The notes under the pieces: generated by a model
The model's database searches: none
Seen by the model: the letters and a program-made list of their open reading frames with translations, nothing else
What the model was told of the DNA's origin: nothing
Assembly: GCA_964019415.1 (NCBI GenBank)
Contig: OZ025874.1
Location: 6,278,592-6,342,591 of the forward strand
DNA length: 64,000 bases
Source: Ianthella basta
Taxonomy: Eukaryota > Porifera > Demospongiae > Verongiida > Ianthellidae
Direction of reading: 5' to 3'
In this document: piece by piece, positions 38,501 to 49,000 of the stretch
Layout of the letters: each line of letters begins with the position of its first letter
Position numbering within the stretch: position 1 is the stretch's first letter
Translations under genes and position numbers: made by a program

Positions 38501-41500
38501 TTCGTTACCATGCAGTACTAATACTAAGATCTTATACTTTGCATAGGCAAATTATTGTATGTACGAACAGCTCTAAATGTGAACACTACATCATGCAGGT
38601 TGACCTTATTGCTTTCAATCAAGAACAAACTCCCAGAGTATGCAAGGGTATGTCACACTAGATAGAACTGATGTGTTGCCATTGTATTCTTTGTGCATGA
38701 TACAGGCTTACTGCATGAATTACTGAGAAGTAATGTCGATGACTGGATTGAATCTCTCCTATAACGAAGGTCACCTCTGATGAGATGGACAATCAGTCTG
38801 TTAAATTGCTTTGAGAGACTCTGATTATAGTAATGCATGTGTACATACATGCTAACAAGTTTGTATCAAGATGAACATGAGGACAATAGCACACAAATAA
38901 TTTGTTTCAGTTAGGAATACTGCATGAGCTGCACAAATATTAGGAATTAAGACATACCTGCATGCACTTTCTACTGTGCAGACTTTTTGGGAGAATAACA
39001 GACACCTCGTATGTGAAGATCCAGGTCTGTCCTTTAGAGGAGTGCGTCACGATTCTTCTGTGGCTTGCAATTGGAACCATATTGTTGGTGATTCCTCAGT
39101 TGAAAGCTTCTTTAATGCATCCTCCCTTGAAGAGCAGCAGCTGATCTTTAATGGCTGGCCCACTGACAAGCTGAGGGAAAAAGTTGGGTAAGGCAGTCAA
39201 CCTTCTGCAAGATTGACTATAGTACATCTCGACACAAGCTACATTTGCAAATGTTCTTTAGTCTTCCCAAAACCTTGAATCTTCATATAAAACAAACATT
39301 TGCTGCTTAAATATTCTGTGTACACGTATAAGGTTGCTACCAACATGACAAACAATGTCACTTTTCATGCCCTATTCACTGTGCAGCTCATATATTACCA
39401 CTGTGGCAAATAACCGCAATGCAATTGATCCTACAAATCAGTGGCCAAAGCAGAGTGATGCTGATTTGGAAGCAAGAGTGTGGGAAGGAATTGTTCACTG
39501 CTGTACTCAAGTGCCAGCCAAGGACAACTTCTATCTCAGCTGGTACCTCAGGGGAAGCGCAGGGTATGACCCTCTCACCAAGCCAGATTTTTGTCCATCC
39601 TATTTACAAGAGAAATCCTTTGAAAAGCTGAAGGTAAGTCAAATATTATAAATAGCATGTACAGAGTAGTATACACTTCAGCTTTGAAGTATGGGTTTGA
39701 ACCTTAAAATAACACTAGTACAATACATATATACTACTATTATTTTAAGGTTAACTAAAGCATTGTATTCTATTCTATAAAAAGAAAATAATATGTATGT
39801 ATGTCTGCAATCTCATACATTCAGCCATTTTGAAATAATTAAGCAATCCTGCTGTTATCATGGGGAATGAACCTCCTGGCCATACACAACTTGCAATGGC
39901 AACTTGTACTGTATAATAAAATTATGCATAAAATGCCTTTTCAACCATAGTTAGAGATGATATGGCTATAAATTATAGCTCTAAACTGCATTCCTGACCA
40001 ATTTCACTCAGAAACTGGTAGATCGTCTGACTATAGTCACCTCTCCCATTGAGGAGTACTTGCCAACAGTGAAGGTTCCACTTGACAAGGTGAGGATGAG
40101 ATGCGTGGCACTCACTGTATAGCAATCAAGCATTATGCTTTAATGTTTATACCTTCAAACAGTATACTGTATTCACAGTCAATCTCATCCTGAGACCTTC
40201 CATCAGAAACCAAACTAGCCACACGTACACTGTACAGACATGCAGGAATGGTTAACGTGTCAAACCAGATGTGGCAGGGCATGTCACATGCAGATTTTGC
40301 ATGTTTTGTTAACCATTTTTCTATATAGCTGTATAGGATCGATCACTCTGTCATCTTTAAAGAGATAGACTGTTCACATGTTTGGAACCCACCTTACCCG
40401 TGCATGTTCTTCTTATCCCTGTCTTTATTAAAATTATGTTTACATTGTTCATGACATCCTTGAAGGCTACACAAAACAGTTTTCTGGCGACTGACCCAGT
40501 ACATAGACTACTATATGAACACTCGAAGCAGCATCGAAATATAGCTCATGCTGCATGTTTCACAGAATTGTTTGGTAATATTAATGGTGAATATTACTCA
40601 AAAGTGTTTGAAGGGATGTGTCAATACCCTTGCTTTTTCAGCCCACATCAGCCACCATATCTTGGCTGTAACTTGCTGCACCCAAGCTCTTTAGTGCCAT
40701 ATGTTTAACTACAATGTTTCTGCATATGGTACTGGCCGGCAAATATATATATATAGCAATCAAATATCCCACCAGGTAAGGACATCTCTCAGCCCTCTCA
40801 ACCATGTCTCTGGTTATGTAGAGGATCATGCATGCGTGCATCAATGAGGCGACATGGGAACTTCCATGTATGTGCATGCATGCACAGTTAGTCAATCAAC
40901 TTATGCACCTATACAGAATGCATGCCTTGCAATTGCATGCATGGTGAATTGTAGGATGGATGGTCACCCAGGCTCGTGATACATACAGCTATGCATTTCT
41001 ACTTCTAAAAGGTTAAACAATCCAGTAATTATGACAAGTCAGCCATAAGCATGTGGCTCCCTGTACAGTATTGCCACTTCTTAGGAACCGTCGAGAACTG
41101 TCAGAACTGCTAAAACTCCAAGACCATCACTCAATCACCACTCACAAGAGTCAGCTCCAGGGGAAAACCAGGAGCCAGCTTAAGGAGAGTCAGCTCAAAG
41201 GACCAACCAGGAGTCAACTCAAGAGAACAACCAGGAATCGGCTCAAAGGGGGCCATCAGGAGTCAGTTCTATTTAATCTGGAGGACGATACAAGACGCTT
41301 GACCTTGCAGAAGGTGATTCGTGGTGGTAGAGGAGACACATGCTCACTCCAGAGTCACCACCAGGAATCAGCTCAAGGGAAGAACCACGCAAGTCAGCTT
41401 CAAAGGGACATGCAGCCAGGAGTCAGCTGCATGCAACTCTTTAGCTAACTGCACATACGTATACAACGTCTATAGCTATCACTCAGTAGCCATTACTTGC

Positions 41501-41931
41501 TAGCCAGGTTTGGATGTGCTTTGCATTAGAAGCACTGCCATTGAAGCACCTGCGTCAGGTGCCACAGCAGAGGAGGGCGCCAAAGGTGCCCTTCTCTGCT
41601 AGTGTATACAATGCACTTATGTATTATATATATACCTTATGTATAATATTATACTTTATGTCCTTCTTGCATGCAGGTAGACTTGTCCAATGTCCTGGAT
41701 CGAATGCCGAAAGGAGCATTTGTCAATGCTTTGTTTGAGAGTCTTGCATCCAAGTGCAATGGAGGTGCTCGGATTGCCCATTGGGGCATTTTTGATCCTC
41801 ACCCCTGCCCAAGGGCTGTGATGGAGCAAGGCCTACTGGTGCCTCTCTCGGAGCTGGCTGCTGCACTCTTTGAACAGGACAGAATGTTCCTCTACTGGGC
41901 ATTCCATGTGACGGAGGTGCCACAGAAGTAA
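35434..41931 (+). CDS. DUF3419/BtaA-like SAM-dependent 3-amino-3-carboxypropyltransferase, copy 1 (BtaA-like-1)
   Basis: Eight exons join in phase into 382 residues: 35434-35573, 36465-36514, 37856-37979, 38599-38647, 38982-39187, 39387-39633, 40012-40089, 41677-41931 (stop). Conserved blocks in order: FTKVWEDCRLL (residues about 20-30), a SAM-binding loop HVLSITGSGDNVLNLLLEEP followed by AVDIS, then AQSAILELKVAGI, QFVRLLG, DNFYLSWYLRG, PIEEYL, VDLSNVLDRMP, ARIAHWGIFDPHP and FLYWAFHV. This matches the DUF3419 family, whose characterised member BtaA transfers the aminocarboxypropyl group of SAM to diacylglycerol, the first step to betaine lipid DGTS. Length fits the family (about 400). There is no fused BtaB methyltransferase domain. 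ATG at 35434 is used; an in-frame ATG at 35455 is also possible. All donors are GT and acceptors AG. The family is clear; the substrate in an animal is inferred. Confidence 0.87.
35608..36215. repeat. Intron-1 repeat complex of BtaA-like-1
   Basis: A block of GAGTCGTGACTTTAATTA...ACTTATCACA followed by ACAACCGGCTCGTTCGTCTTACGTAA occurs at 35,611-35,665 and again, split, at 35,884-35,915 and 36,165-36,210. Between them lie CpG-rich sequence with a tRNA B-box-like GGTTCGGCTGCC (near 35,832), a candidate but unproven SINE, and the small inverted-repeat element at 35,998-36,155. The complex is preserved in copy 2 (58,714-59,320). Confidence 0.55.
35998..36155. mobile_element. Short inverted-repeat element with telomere-like TTAGGG units
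   Basis: Ends GCTGCTGCCACCGAAAT and, inverted, GCTACTGCCACCGAAAAT. Inside at 36023-36047 are three degenerate GGTTAGGGTT units. Copy 2 (from 59,104) has the same ends with about four units (59128-59164). Either a MITE or an interstitial telomere-like array caught in a palindrome. Confidence 0.5.
36465..36514 (+). CDS. BtaA-like-1 exon 2 (50-base micro-exon, SAM loop)
   Basis: Acceptor CTGCAG|A and donor ATTA|GTAAGT; phase 2 in, phase 1 out. It encodes the core of the SAM-binding loop (GSGDNVLNLL). It is conserved with the same splice sites in copy 2 (59594-59643). Confidence 0.82.
36981..37424. mobile_element. MITE with 22-base perfect terminal inverted repeats, TA target duplication
   Basis: Starts GTCTGGCTAGCTAGACCGTC (36981) and ends with its exact inverse, TAGCTAGCCAGAC at 37424. 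Both ends are flanked by TA, as for Tc1/mariner-type insertions. It has no transposase. A second inverted-repeat element is nested inside (37008-37359). It lies in intron 2 of BtaA-like-1. Confidence 0.75.
37008..37359. mobile_element. Nested MITE with CCGTATATCGC inverted repeats
   Basis: Ends are CCGTATATCGCAAAATTTTC and the inverse of CCGTATATCGCAAAATGTTC, flanked by TA. The interior is full of TTCGCGAA palindromes. In copy 2 the left end has lost bases (GATATAGCAAAA). Confidence 0.72.
41079..41602 (+). mobile_element. Helitron-like non-autonomous element, copy 1
   Basis: Shares boundaries and sequence with 48491-48850. It begins TCTTAGGAACCG and ends in a 16-base-pair hairpin (AGCAGAGGAGGGCGCC AAA GGTGCCCTTCTCTGCT) merging into CTAG, followed by T; homology between the copies stops exactly there. 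5'-TC, a 3' hairpin and CTAG are Helitron hallmarks. The base before the element is not A in either copy, which is atypical. The interior has tandem CAGGAGTCAGCTCAAG units. It lies in intron 7 of BtaA-like-1. Confidence 0.6.
41677..41931 (+). CDS. BtaA-like-1 terminal exon
   Basis: Begins after acceptor ATGCAG and ends with TAA after TEVPQK. The blocks VDLSNVLDRMPKGAF, HWGIFDPHPCP and FLYWAFHVTEV match the C-terminal third of the DUF3419 family. Confidence 0.85.
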   Translation, partial: VDLSNVLDRMPKGAFVNALFESLASKCNGGARIAHWGIFDPHPCPRAVMEQGLLVPLSELAAALFEQDRMFLYWAFHVTEVPQK

Positions 41932-42869
41932 CTATTCTCAAATTAGATTTCTATCTCCCTAATATAGTATAGTTTACTAGATGTAGGACTAGTAGGAGAC
42001 TATGGGAGATTAGGTTGACTATAATAACTGGATATTTGATCCTCATTATAGGCCTAGGCTTGTTGGAATTCTCATAATATTTATGCGTGTTACCTGGCCA
42101 TGTCCACCAGGTTTCATGTATAGGAAGCATATTATGCATTTAGATTTATGATCCTACAATAATTCTGAGCCTGTATCTTAGCACTTTAATAGACGCACCC
42201 CATAGCTAATTGAAAAAAGCTGTCTATTTATACTGAAATACCTTATAATATTCCAAAATTTACTTTATACTTTGCACTTGCCCACCATGCTGGGTCCCAA
42301 GAGTCCCATCACTTATTCAATCACATTACATTACATTAGCATGCTTTTCTTCAGCTTGCACCGCGGCTATCAAGTGCAGCAGTAAAACAGTTTCTTGCAG
42401 GCAGGCAATGTTATAACATACTGTTGGATCAATGAATAATGCACAATACTATAATGTGGACCTGGTTTAATGAAGCTATGGGGAATACAATGTTTCAAGC
42501 TAAAGAAGTTCACTCATAATCAAGAAGAAAGTTCAACAACTTGTCCAATCGTCACTCTATTCAAAACTGACAAACTTGGTAACTCTTTCAGCTGCAAGAG
42601 GTGAAGAGATGGACTGACAGTGAACAAGAGATAGTGTGTTCATGAGAGATATGCAGTATGGGGAGTGAAGGTGGGTGCATGCATCAATGTGAAATGAGAA
42701 GAAAGAGTAATTACACAACAGAGAACTAAGTAGCTCTTTTCAAACACACTAAAGACACGTTCCTTACTGCTTAGAGGCCTCTCCTTCATGCTACACATGC
42801 AGCACTGGTCAGTTAGGGATCCTCCCCCCTCCTCCCCCCATCCTATCCCTCCGTCAGAGATCAACTCAC
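41932..42869. other. Convergent intergenic gap between BtaA-like-1 and A2M-2
   Basis: About 0.9 kb separating two 3' ends. It has AT-rich sequence with no open frame of note, a dispersed repeat at 42,350-42,510 shared with 31,840-32,020, and possibly the terminal A2M-2 exon; a candidate acceptor, TAACTGACCAG, at about 42,808 would give only a four-codon tail. Confidence 0.6.
42350..42510 (+). repeat. Dispersed repeat, also at 31,840-32,020
   Basis: Shared blocks in the same orientation: TTCAGCTTGCAC, TTGCAGGCAGGCAATG, TGTTGGATCAATGAA, TTAATGAAGCTAT and GGGAATACA-TGTTTCAAGC. There are no clear ends or coding sequence. Confidence 0.7.
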
Positions 42870-43036
42870 TTGGCATGTAGTAGTCAAAGATGGTGATGGC
42901 TATAGGCTTCCTGTTCTCAACTGCAAACTTCACCTCACACTGCAGCTTAACACAGGAGGTCTGCCTTGTCACTTCATCCAAGTACAACACTGCACTGTCA
43001 CCAGCTTGATCTGTGCGGCGGATGACAACATCTCCC
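42870..43036 (-). CDS. A2M-2 receptor-binding domain exon (last visible)
   Basis: AVLYLDEVT ... [11 protein letters not shown], ending at donor CCA A|GTGAGT. It aligns residue by residue with A2M-1 15386-15219. The final exon is not identified. Confidence 0.85.
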
Positions 43037-46000
43037 TATGGACAGAGGAACAGAGAGGGGATACGTAAGTCAGAAGTACAGGAGACATTGGAGTAAAGGG
43101 GGCCATACTCAATGAAACATGCATGAAGCAGATTCTCTACTGCTACAAACTACGTACTTGACCCATTCTTTATACCTTCCCAACCATGCAAGCCCACGCT
43201 CCTCACTCCACCTCACCCTCCTATTCAACTCACACGAGTGACAGTTGGTGGCACAGGGACACAACCGGAGGGGATCTGGACATCAAGTATGGCCATGTTG
43301 GATTTCTTGCCACACTGATAGCTGAAGAGAGGAGTGGGAAGGAGTTTGCAGGATGATGTTAGAAGCTAGTGAACTAGCTATTGTAAGATTCCTCTACAGC
43401 TCTTGGCAGCTAGTAAATACTTTGACAGTCATCCAGGCGGGTGACTGGCTTGTACATAAATCGACATTCATACAATGTTTGATGTAGCACTTTCTTAAAC
43501 AGACCTGACAGTGCACGACACGTCTGAATTGCCCAATGTACATATGTACATACATACATTACAATTACATCTATGCACACATGTATACATACTAATGGTA
43601 AACGATTCAAGAGCGAAGCACATATAGAACAAGTGCATTGTCCTGCTACATGTGTGGCTCAAGTATTGTTCATCCTTCTCTGTTCCATAGCACTGAGCTT
43701 CAACACATCATGTACACTCTCTACACTATACATACATATGTCAACCGCTTTAATCACACCTAAAGCAGGTCTCCATAGCGAGGTTGTCCGCTGGTGCTGC
43801 CAAAGGGGTGATGTCAAGCTGGAAGCAGTCCGAGCTGTTGCAGCAGTTACAACCATGGTATGAGAGGACACTCTGAGGAGCGGGGAGTTGGGGGGGGGGG
43901 GGGGGAGGGGATGGAGAGAGCAGGAAGAAGGAGGGAGAAAGGAGGAATAATGATGAGTAGTTGGAAGGAGGGAGGTGAAGAATAAGGTATGACTAAAAAG
44001 GCAGAACATTCGGGACATCTGCATTGGTTGCTACAGTATAGAGTGGAATGGCACAATGTGGGCTTTGCTAACAAAATGGCCGCTACAGTGTCAACATCTC
44101 ACCTGGACTAAGGCAGTTCCCTTTCCATGCCAGGACATGGCATAGGATCCAGGGATGTTGGAGACCTTGATCAGGTGAGAGGGGAAAAAGTAGGAAGCAG
44201 GTGGCACAACTCAATGCAGAGTGGAACAGACAAGGTGTGCACAAAAACTCACCATGACTTCGTGGCGCATGTAACGATTCTCATTGTCAATCATAATTAT
44301 TTCACTCTGTGAATCAGTTTCCACTTCAATTGTCAGGTTCATTTCACGAGTGAAAGTGCGTCTTGAGAATGCTGCCAAAGCCTTCAGACCTACTATGGTG
44401 TCCTGTAGCAGGCATGGTTAGCAAGGAATAGGACACATACCAGGAGGAAACAGAGGATTAATAGAGGTCAGAGAGACATCCCAACATTGCACAATGCATG
44501 CCCTCAGGACTGTGCACACACTCACACCACACATACATACGTAAGTAGTTCGCACCAACCATGGGTGCATTTGCAGACATACATGCTCACCAGACAGGCC
44601 CATTTACTGAACAGGTCCACTGGGTGTGCCCATCACACATGCCCACCACATACAGTGTGCCCATCACACGTGCCCACCACATACAGTGTGCCCATCACAC
44701 ATGCCCACCACATACAGTGTGCCCATCACACATGCCCACCACATACAGTGTGCCCATCACACATGCCCACCACATACAGTGTGCCCACCAGAGATATTCT
44801 CACAAGACAGGGCAACCAATGATTCACCTGTGAACTGCCAAAGCTGCCGAAGCTGTTCTGCTGCTTGATGAGCCACTGTGCCAGACAGGCAGTCCTGTCT
44901 CTCTCTCCTGCCTCCAACAGTGCAAGGAGAGTGTAGGCGGTGGTCTCCACACAGTCTGAGGTAATGCGGTCCATCCGAGGGGTTTCCCCTTCACACATCT
45001 GGCCCATCTGTTCATTGCCTCTCATAGTACAACTGTTGCATACGTAACATGTTCCAGGGTCTGTTTGAGGGGAGGGGAGGGGAAGGGAGGGACAGCATCA
45101 TCATTGCAATGACACTCCTGGTAGAACGGATTATAATCAAATACAGCATACTATAGGATAGTGTATGTGTAGTGTAGACAAAGAACAAACCCTACATACC
45201 TTGCTCTCGTGCTTCAATACACCTCCCAGCTTCCTTCCACCAACCCACCCATTCTCATACTCTACCCAACTCACGGTCAACACTGCGCCTTATCTCTCCC
45301 TTCAGCTGAGTGATAACAGCGTTGTTCCTGCCCTTTTCCTGTGTCTGCACCAAGGCATAGGTACTGAGGGCCAGTGTGTAGGTGCAGATGTCATCTGAGT
45401 GGGTCTTAGTGTAGTTGGCAAGGCAACGGGTGGCCCGATCGATGGAGCGCTCCAACTGGAAGTGGGATGGAATTGGAAGTGGAACATGCAATTAGAAGTG
45501 GAACACAAAAGGGTACCTACCAAATAATGAGATGGTAAAGAGCATGATGCACAGTGTTCACAATGAAAACTTGTGATAGTGTTGGGTTCACCCCTCCTTC
45601 ACTCACCCTAGCATTGCTATCTGCAATCATCTCATAGCTTATCAGAGCATTCAGAACATAAGCAGTGATGGGAGCATCATCATTCTAAAAGTAAAGTGAA
45701 CAGATTACCATCAGTAACAACACCAATAACACAGTGAACATCAACGCACATAAGTAATCACATGTACCCCTAATGTGGCAGAAATGCATGCAAGCATACA
45801 TACCAGTAGTCTGTAGTTGTGGACAGCTCCTTCCAGTTCAAAACAGCCATTGTCATTCTGTTTGTTCAAGAGGTAGTTGAAGGCTGAACTCATTACGCCC
45901 TCATCGATGAAGGAGGCATCGCCATAGAAACGAGCCATCTCAGAGAAGGAGCCGAGAGCAAAGGCTGTCAGCCTGTACGGAGGTAGCCACAATTCATTGC

Positions 46001-49000
46001 AACACTGAGAGTGATGGACAAACTGATCTGTGATATGTTTATGGCAAACACATTAGCACATTCCAGGAAGTACTGTGCACTTGGGACAACTAACATGCCC
46101 ATTCCCACTTCCCACTCCCACTTTAGTACTCGCTCCTATTCCCAATGCCATCCAAACCCCAAATTCCTTACTTACCACACACTGGGACTGCCTGAAGGCC
46201 AGATGGCAAAGGCACCTGAGAAGAGTTGGTAGTTGAGCTCTCTCTGATAGCCTGGGTGGGGGGTGGAATGGGGGTATGGTGGGGTAAGACAAGGAAAGGA
46301 CTTGGCATAACACACACACATCACATACAGTAATACAAAACAGTGCACAATGAATAACATGGAAGGGGTAGCTTTCTGGTATGTAGAAGGGCAAAAAATC
46401 CACACAGAAATACTAATTAGTGCATTCTAAGTATCTTCCATTTGTTTGAAAGGACACTACGCTAGCGCACCAATGTAGAGTGGAGTGTCCTTTCACAGCC
46501 CCTCCCCATGGCCCCGCCCTACCCTTCCCTCACCCTTCATAATATTTGCCTTCACTCGTGCTGCAATGGCTCTCGTAAGCTGCCCAGTAGAGTCCAGATA
46601 GTTGGCCACTACAAAGTTATTGGTTGTCTTGACAAGATTCTGCTCCCCACATCCAAATGGTACCACCAACAGGTTGTCAAGGTTGGGAGGGGACATTAGA
46701 TCACCTGTAAATACCAACATATGGACAGACAGACAGACAGACAAGCGGGCTGACAGATGGGCTGACAGACAACTCTGAAGCACTGTATGAACAGTAGACA
46801 CTGTAACTGCATTGAGGCTAAAAGTGACACAGAGACAATAAGCTACCATTTAGCCTACATACAGCTCTTACCTGTGATAGTAATGGAGGCCTTCTGAGAT
46901 TCGGGGATCGTACAATTTGGTAGCTCAAAGTCAAACGTAGCTTGGCCATCACCACTAGCCAACAGGGTGTTTGTTTTCTCATACCTCACACAGCCAGGCT
47001 GTTGGTGTCGGTGGAGAGGGAATGGAGGGAGAGGGAAAGGGAGGGAGGAGAGGGAGGGAGGGGAGGGATAGAGGGAGGAGGATGAGGGAGGAAGGAAGGG
47101 AATAAGAGAGGGAGAGAGGGGGGTATGGGACAAACATAGAGCAGCCCTGGTCACAAATCATCACCCAGTCTATGCATATTATGTATGTACCTTGACATTG
47201 AGTGGCTTCTCAACAGCATCCTTCATATTTGTTCCAACGACTTGAGCTGTAATCCTAATTGGGAGTTGTCCAATGGCACGCGAAAGAATCCTCATCTCAA
47301 AATGGTTGCTAGACTCAGCCTGGATGGATAGGGGGCCTGGTCTTCGGTTGAGGAGAGACAGGCCAGCATCGAGATGGATTGAAAGTGTCACCTGATGGAA
47401 GGAGTGGATGTGAAGCAGTGCACGTATACGACAGTATAGAATGATTGACTGCAAATGCATTGATGTGAATACAGCATACACGTATTCTAGTGCGTCTGAT
47501 GTACTGTACTCAAAATTGTGGATGAGTGCTTCATGCATGCATGCATGTCAGGCTGTGTGCACACTGTCAGCTATGTATGTATAGTATGTGCACCAACACA
47601 CACCAGCATGCTTTCCTTGAGAAAGTTAAACACAACAGGCTTGATGACAACTGTCTCTCCAAAGTTGACGGAGTATGGCAGTTCCAGTGACACAAAGAAG
47701 TCCTTAAAGACCTTAAGTGACACCATGTTAGAGAACCCAATTCCCTCCTTCTTGGAAAGTGCCACACCCTCCCCCACCCATGTGGTGATGGTGTCGGGGA
47801 CAGTAGCTGGCAGCTTGCCATGTCCATTGGACCTGGGGGAGCAGAGATGGATGGCAAATGATAGTATGTTGGCAGAGAGAATGGGAGGAGGGGGCTACAC
47901 GTTAGATGTACTAACAGCTTTAACACATGTATGTATGTACAGTATTAATATGAATCTTATTATAATGGAGCTAGGCCGATTTTTTGTCCGCACTAATCTC
48001 GGGAACCGTGCGGAGGCTTCGCAGCAAACGCGGTCCGAATGTCGAAGCGCTATCCGGAGGGTGTCTTCAGCTAGGTTTCCCTGCGAAAGCTTTCGAAATG
48101 AAGGTTTTGCGCCAAATCGCCATACGTTACTATAGGACGCCATTTTTGTTTTACGGAGGAAAGCGAAGTAGATTACGGAATTCGCAGCTAATTCCTTTGT
48201 TACACAACTCCTACTGGGAAGATGGTGCGACAGCTTCTTTGCTATAGTTTTAGCACAATGTAGAAGGCTGTGGGTGATATAAGCTATATAGCGGAAAGCG
48301 CCGTCTTACGCGAGTGAAAGCGGCTCAATGGCGAAAGGATGGGCACAAGTTATGCGGGTTTTAGGCTTGCGCAATGATCTCATGACGTCATCGCAAAGCC
48401 ATTTGCAACCGTTGCAGTGCGCATATGCCGAACATTAAGGGCACCACTGGACTAACCAAGAGGTCAAGACATTCGGGGATGCATGAGAGCTCTTAGGAAC
48501 CGACGACAACTGTCAGAACTCCAAGACCATCACTCAACCTTCACCCACAGGAGTCAGCACCAAGGGAAAAGCAGGAGCCAGCTCGAGGGGAATCAGCTCA
48601 AAAGGGGCTATCATGAGTCAGTTCTGTTAATTTGGAGGGCGATACAAGACGCTTGACCTTGCAGAAGGTGATTCATGGTGGAAGAGGAGGCAGCTGCGTG
48701 CAACTCTATAGCTAACTGCAACTACAGCGTCTACAGCTATCATTCAGTAGCTAGGTTTAGAAGTGCTTTGCATCAGAAGCACTGGCATCGGAAGCACCTG
48801 CGTTGGGCGCCGGAGCAGAGGAGGGTGCCGAAGGCGCCCTTCTCTGCTAGTAATAATAATGATTGTAATGTCAGATGTGGACTGGACAGGCAATCTGAAC
48901 GGCACTGGAGAGAGCAAACAAATGTACGCTGATACGGTATCTACAAAGGGCTTAGTTTGGTGGGTATACCTTGCTATACGTAGAGTGTGTCTGCGTGAAT

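Noticed and set aside
40382-40708. 108-codon plus-strand frame in BtaA intron 7
   Set aside because: No family resemblance, no splice support, and skipping it keeps exons 7 and 8 in phase.
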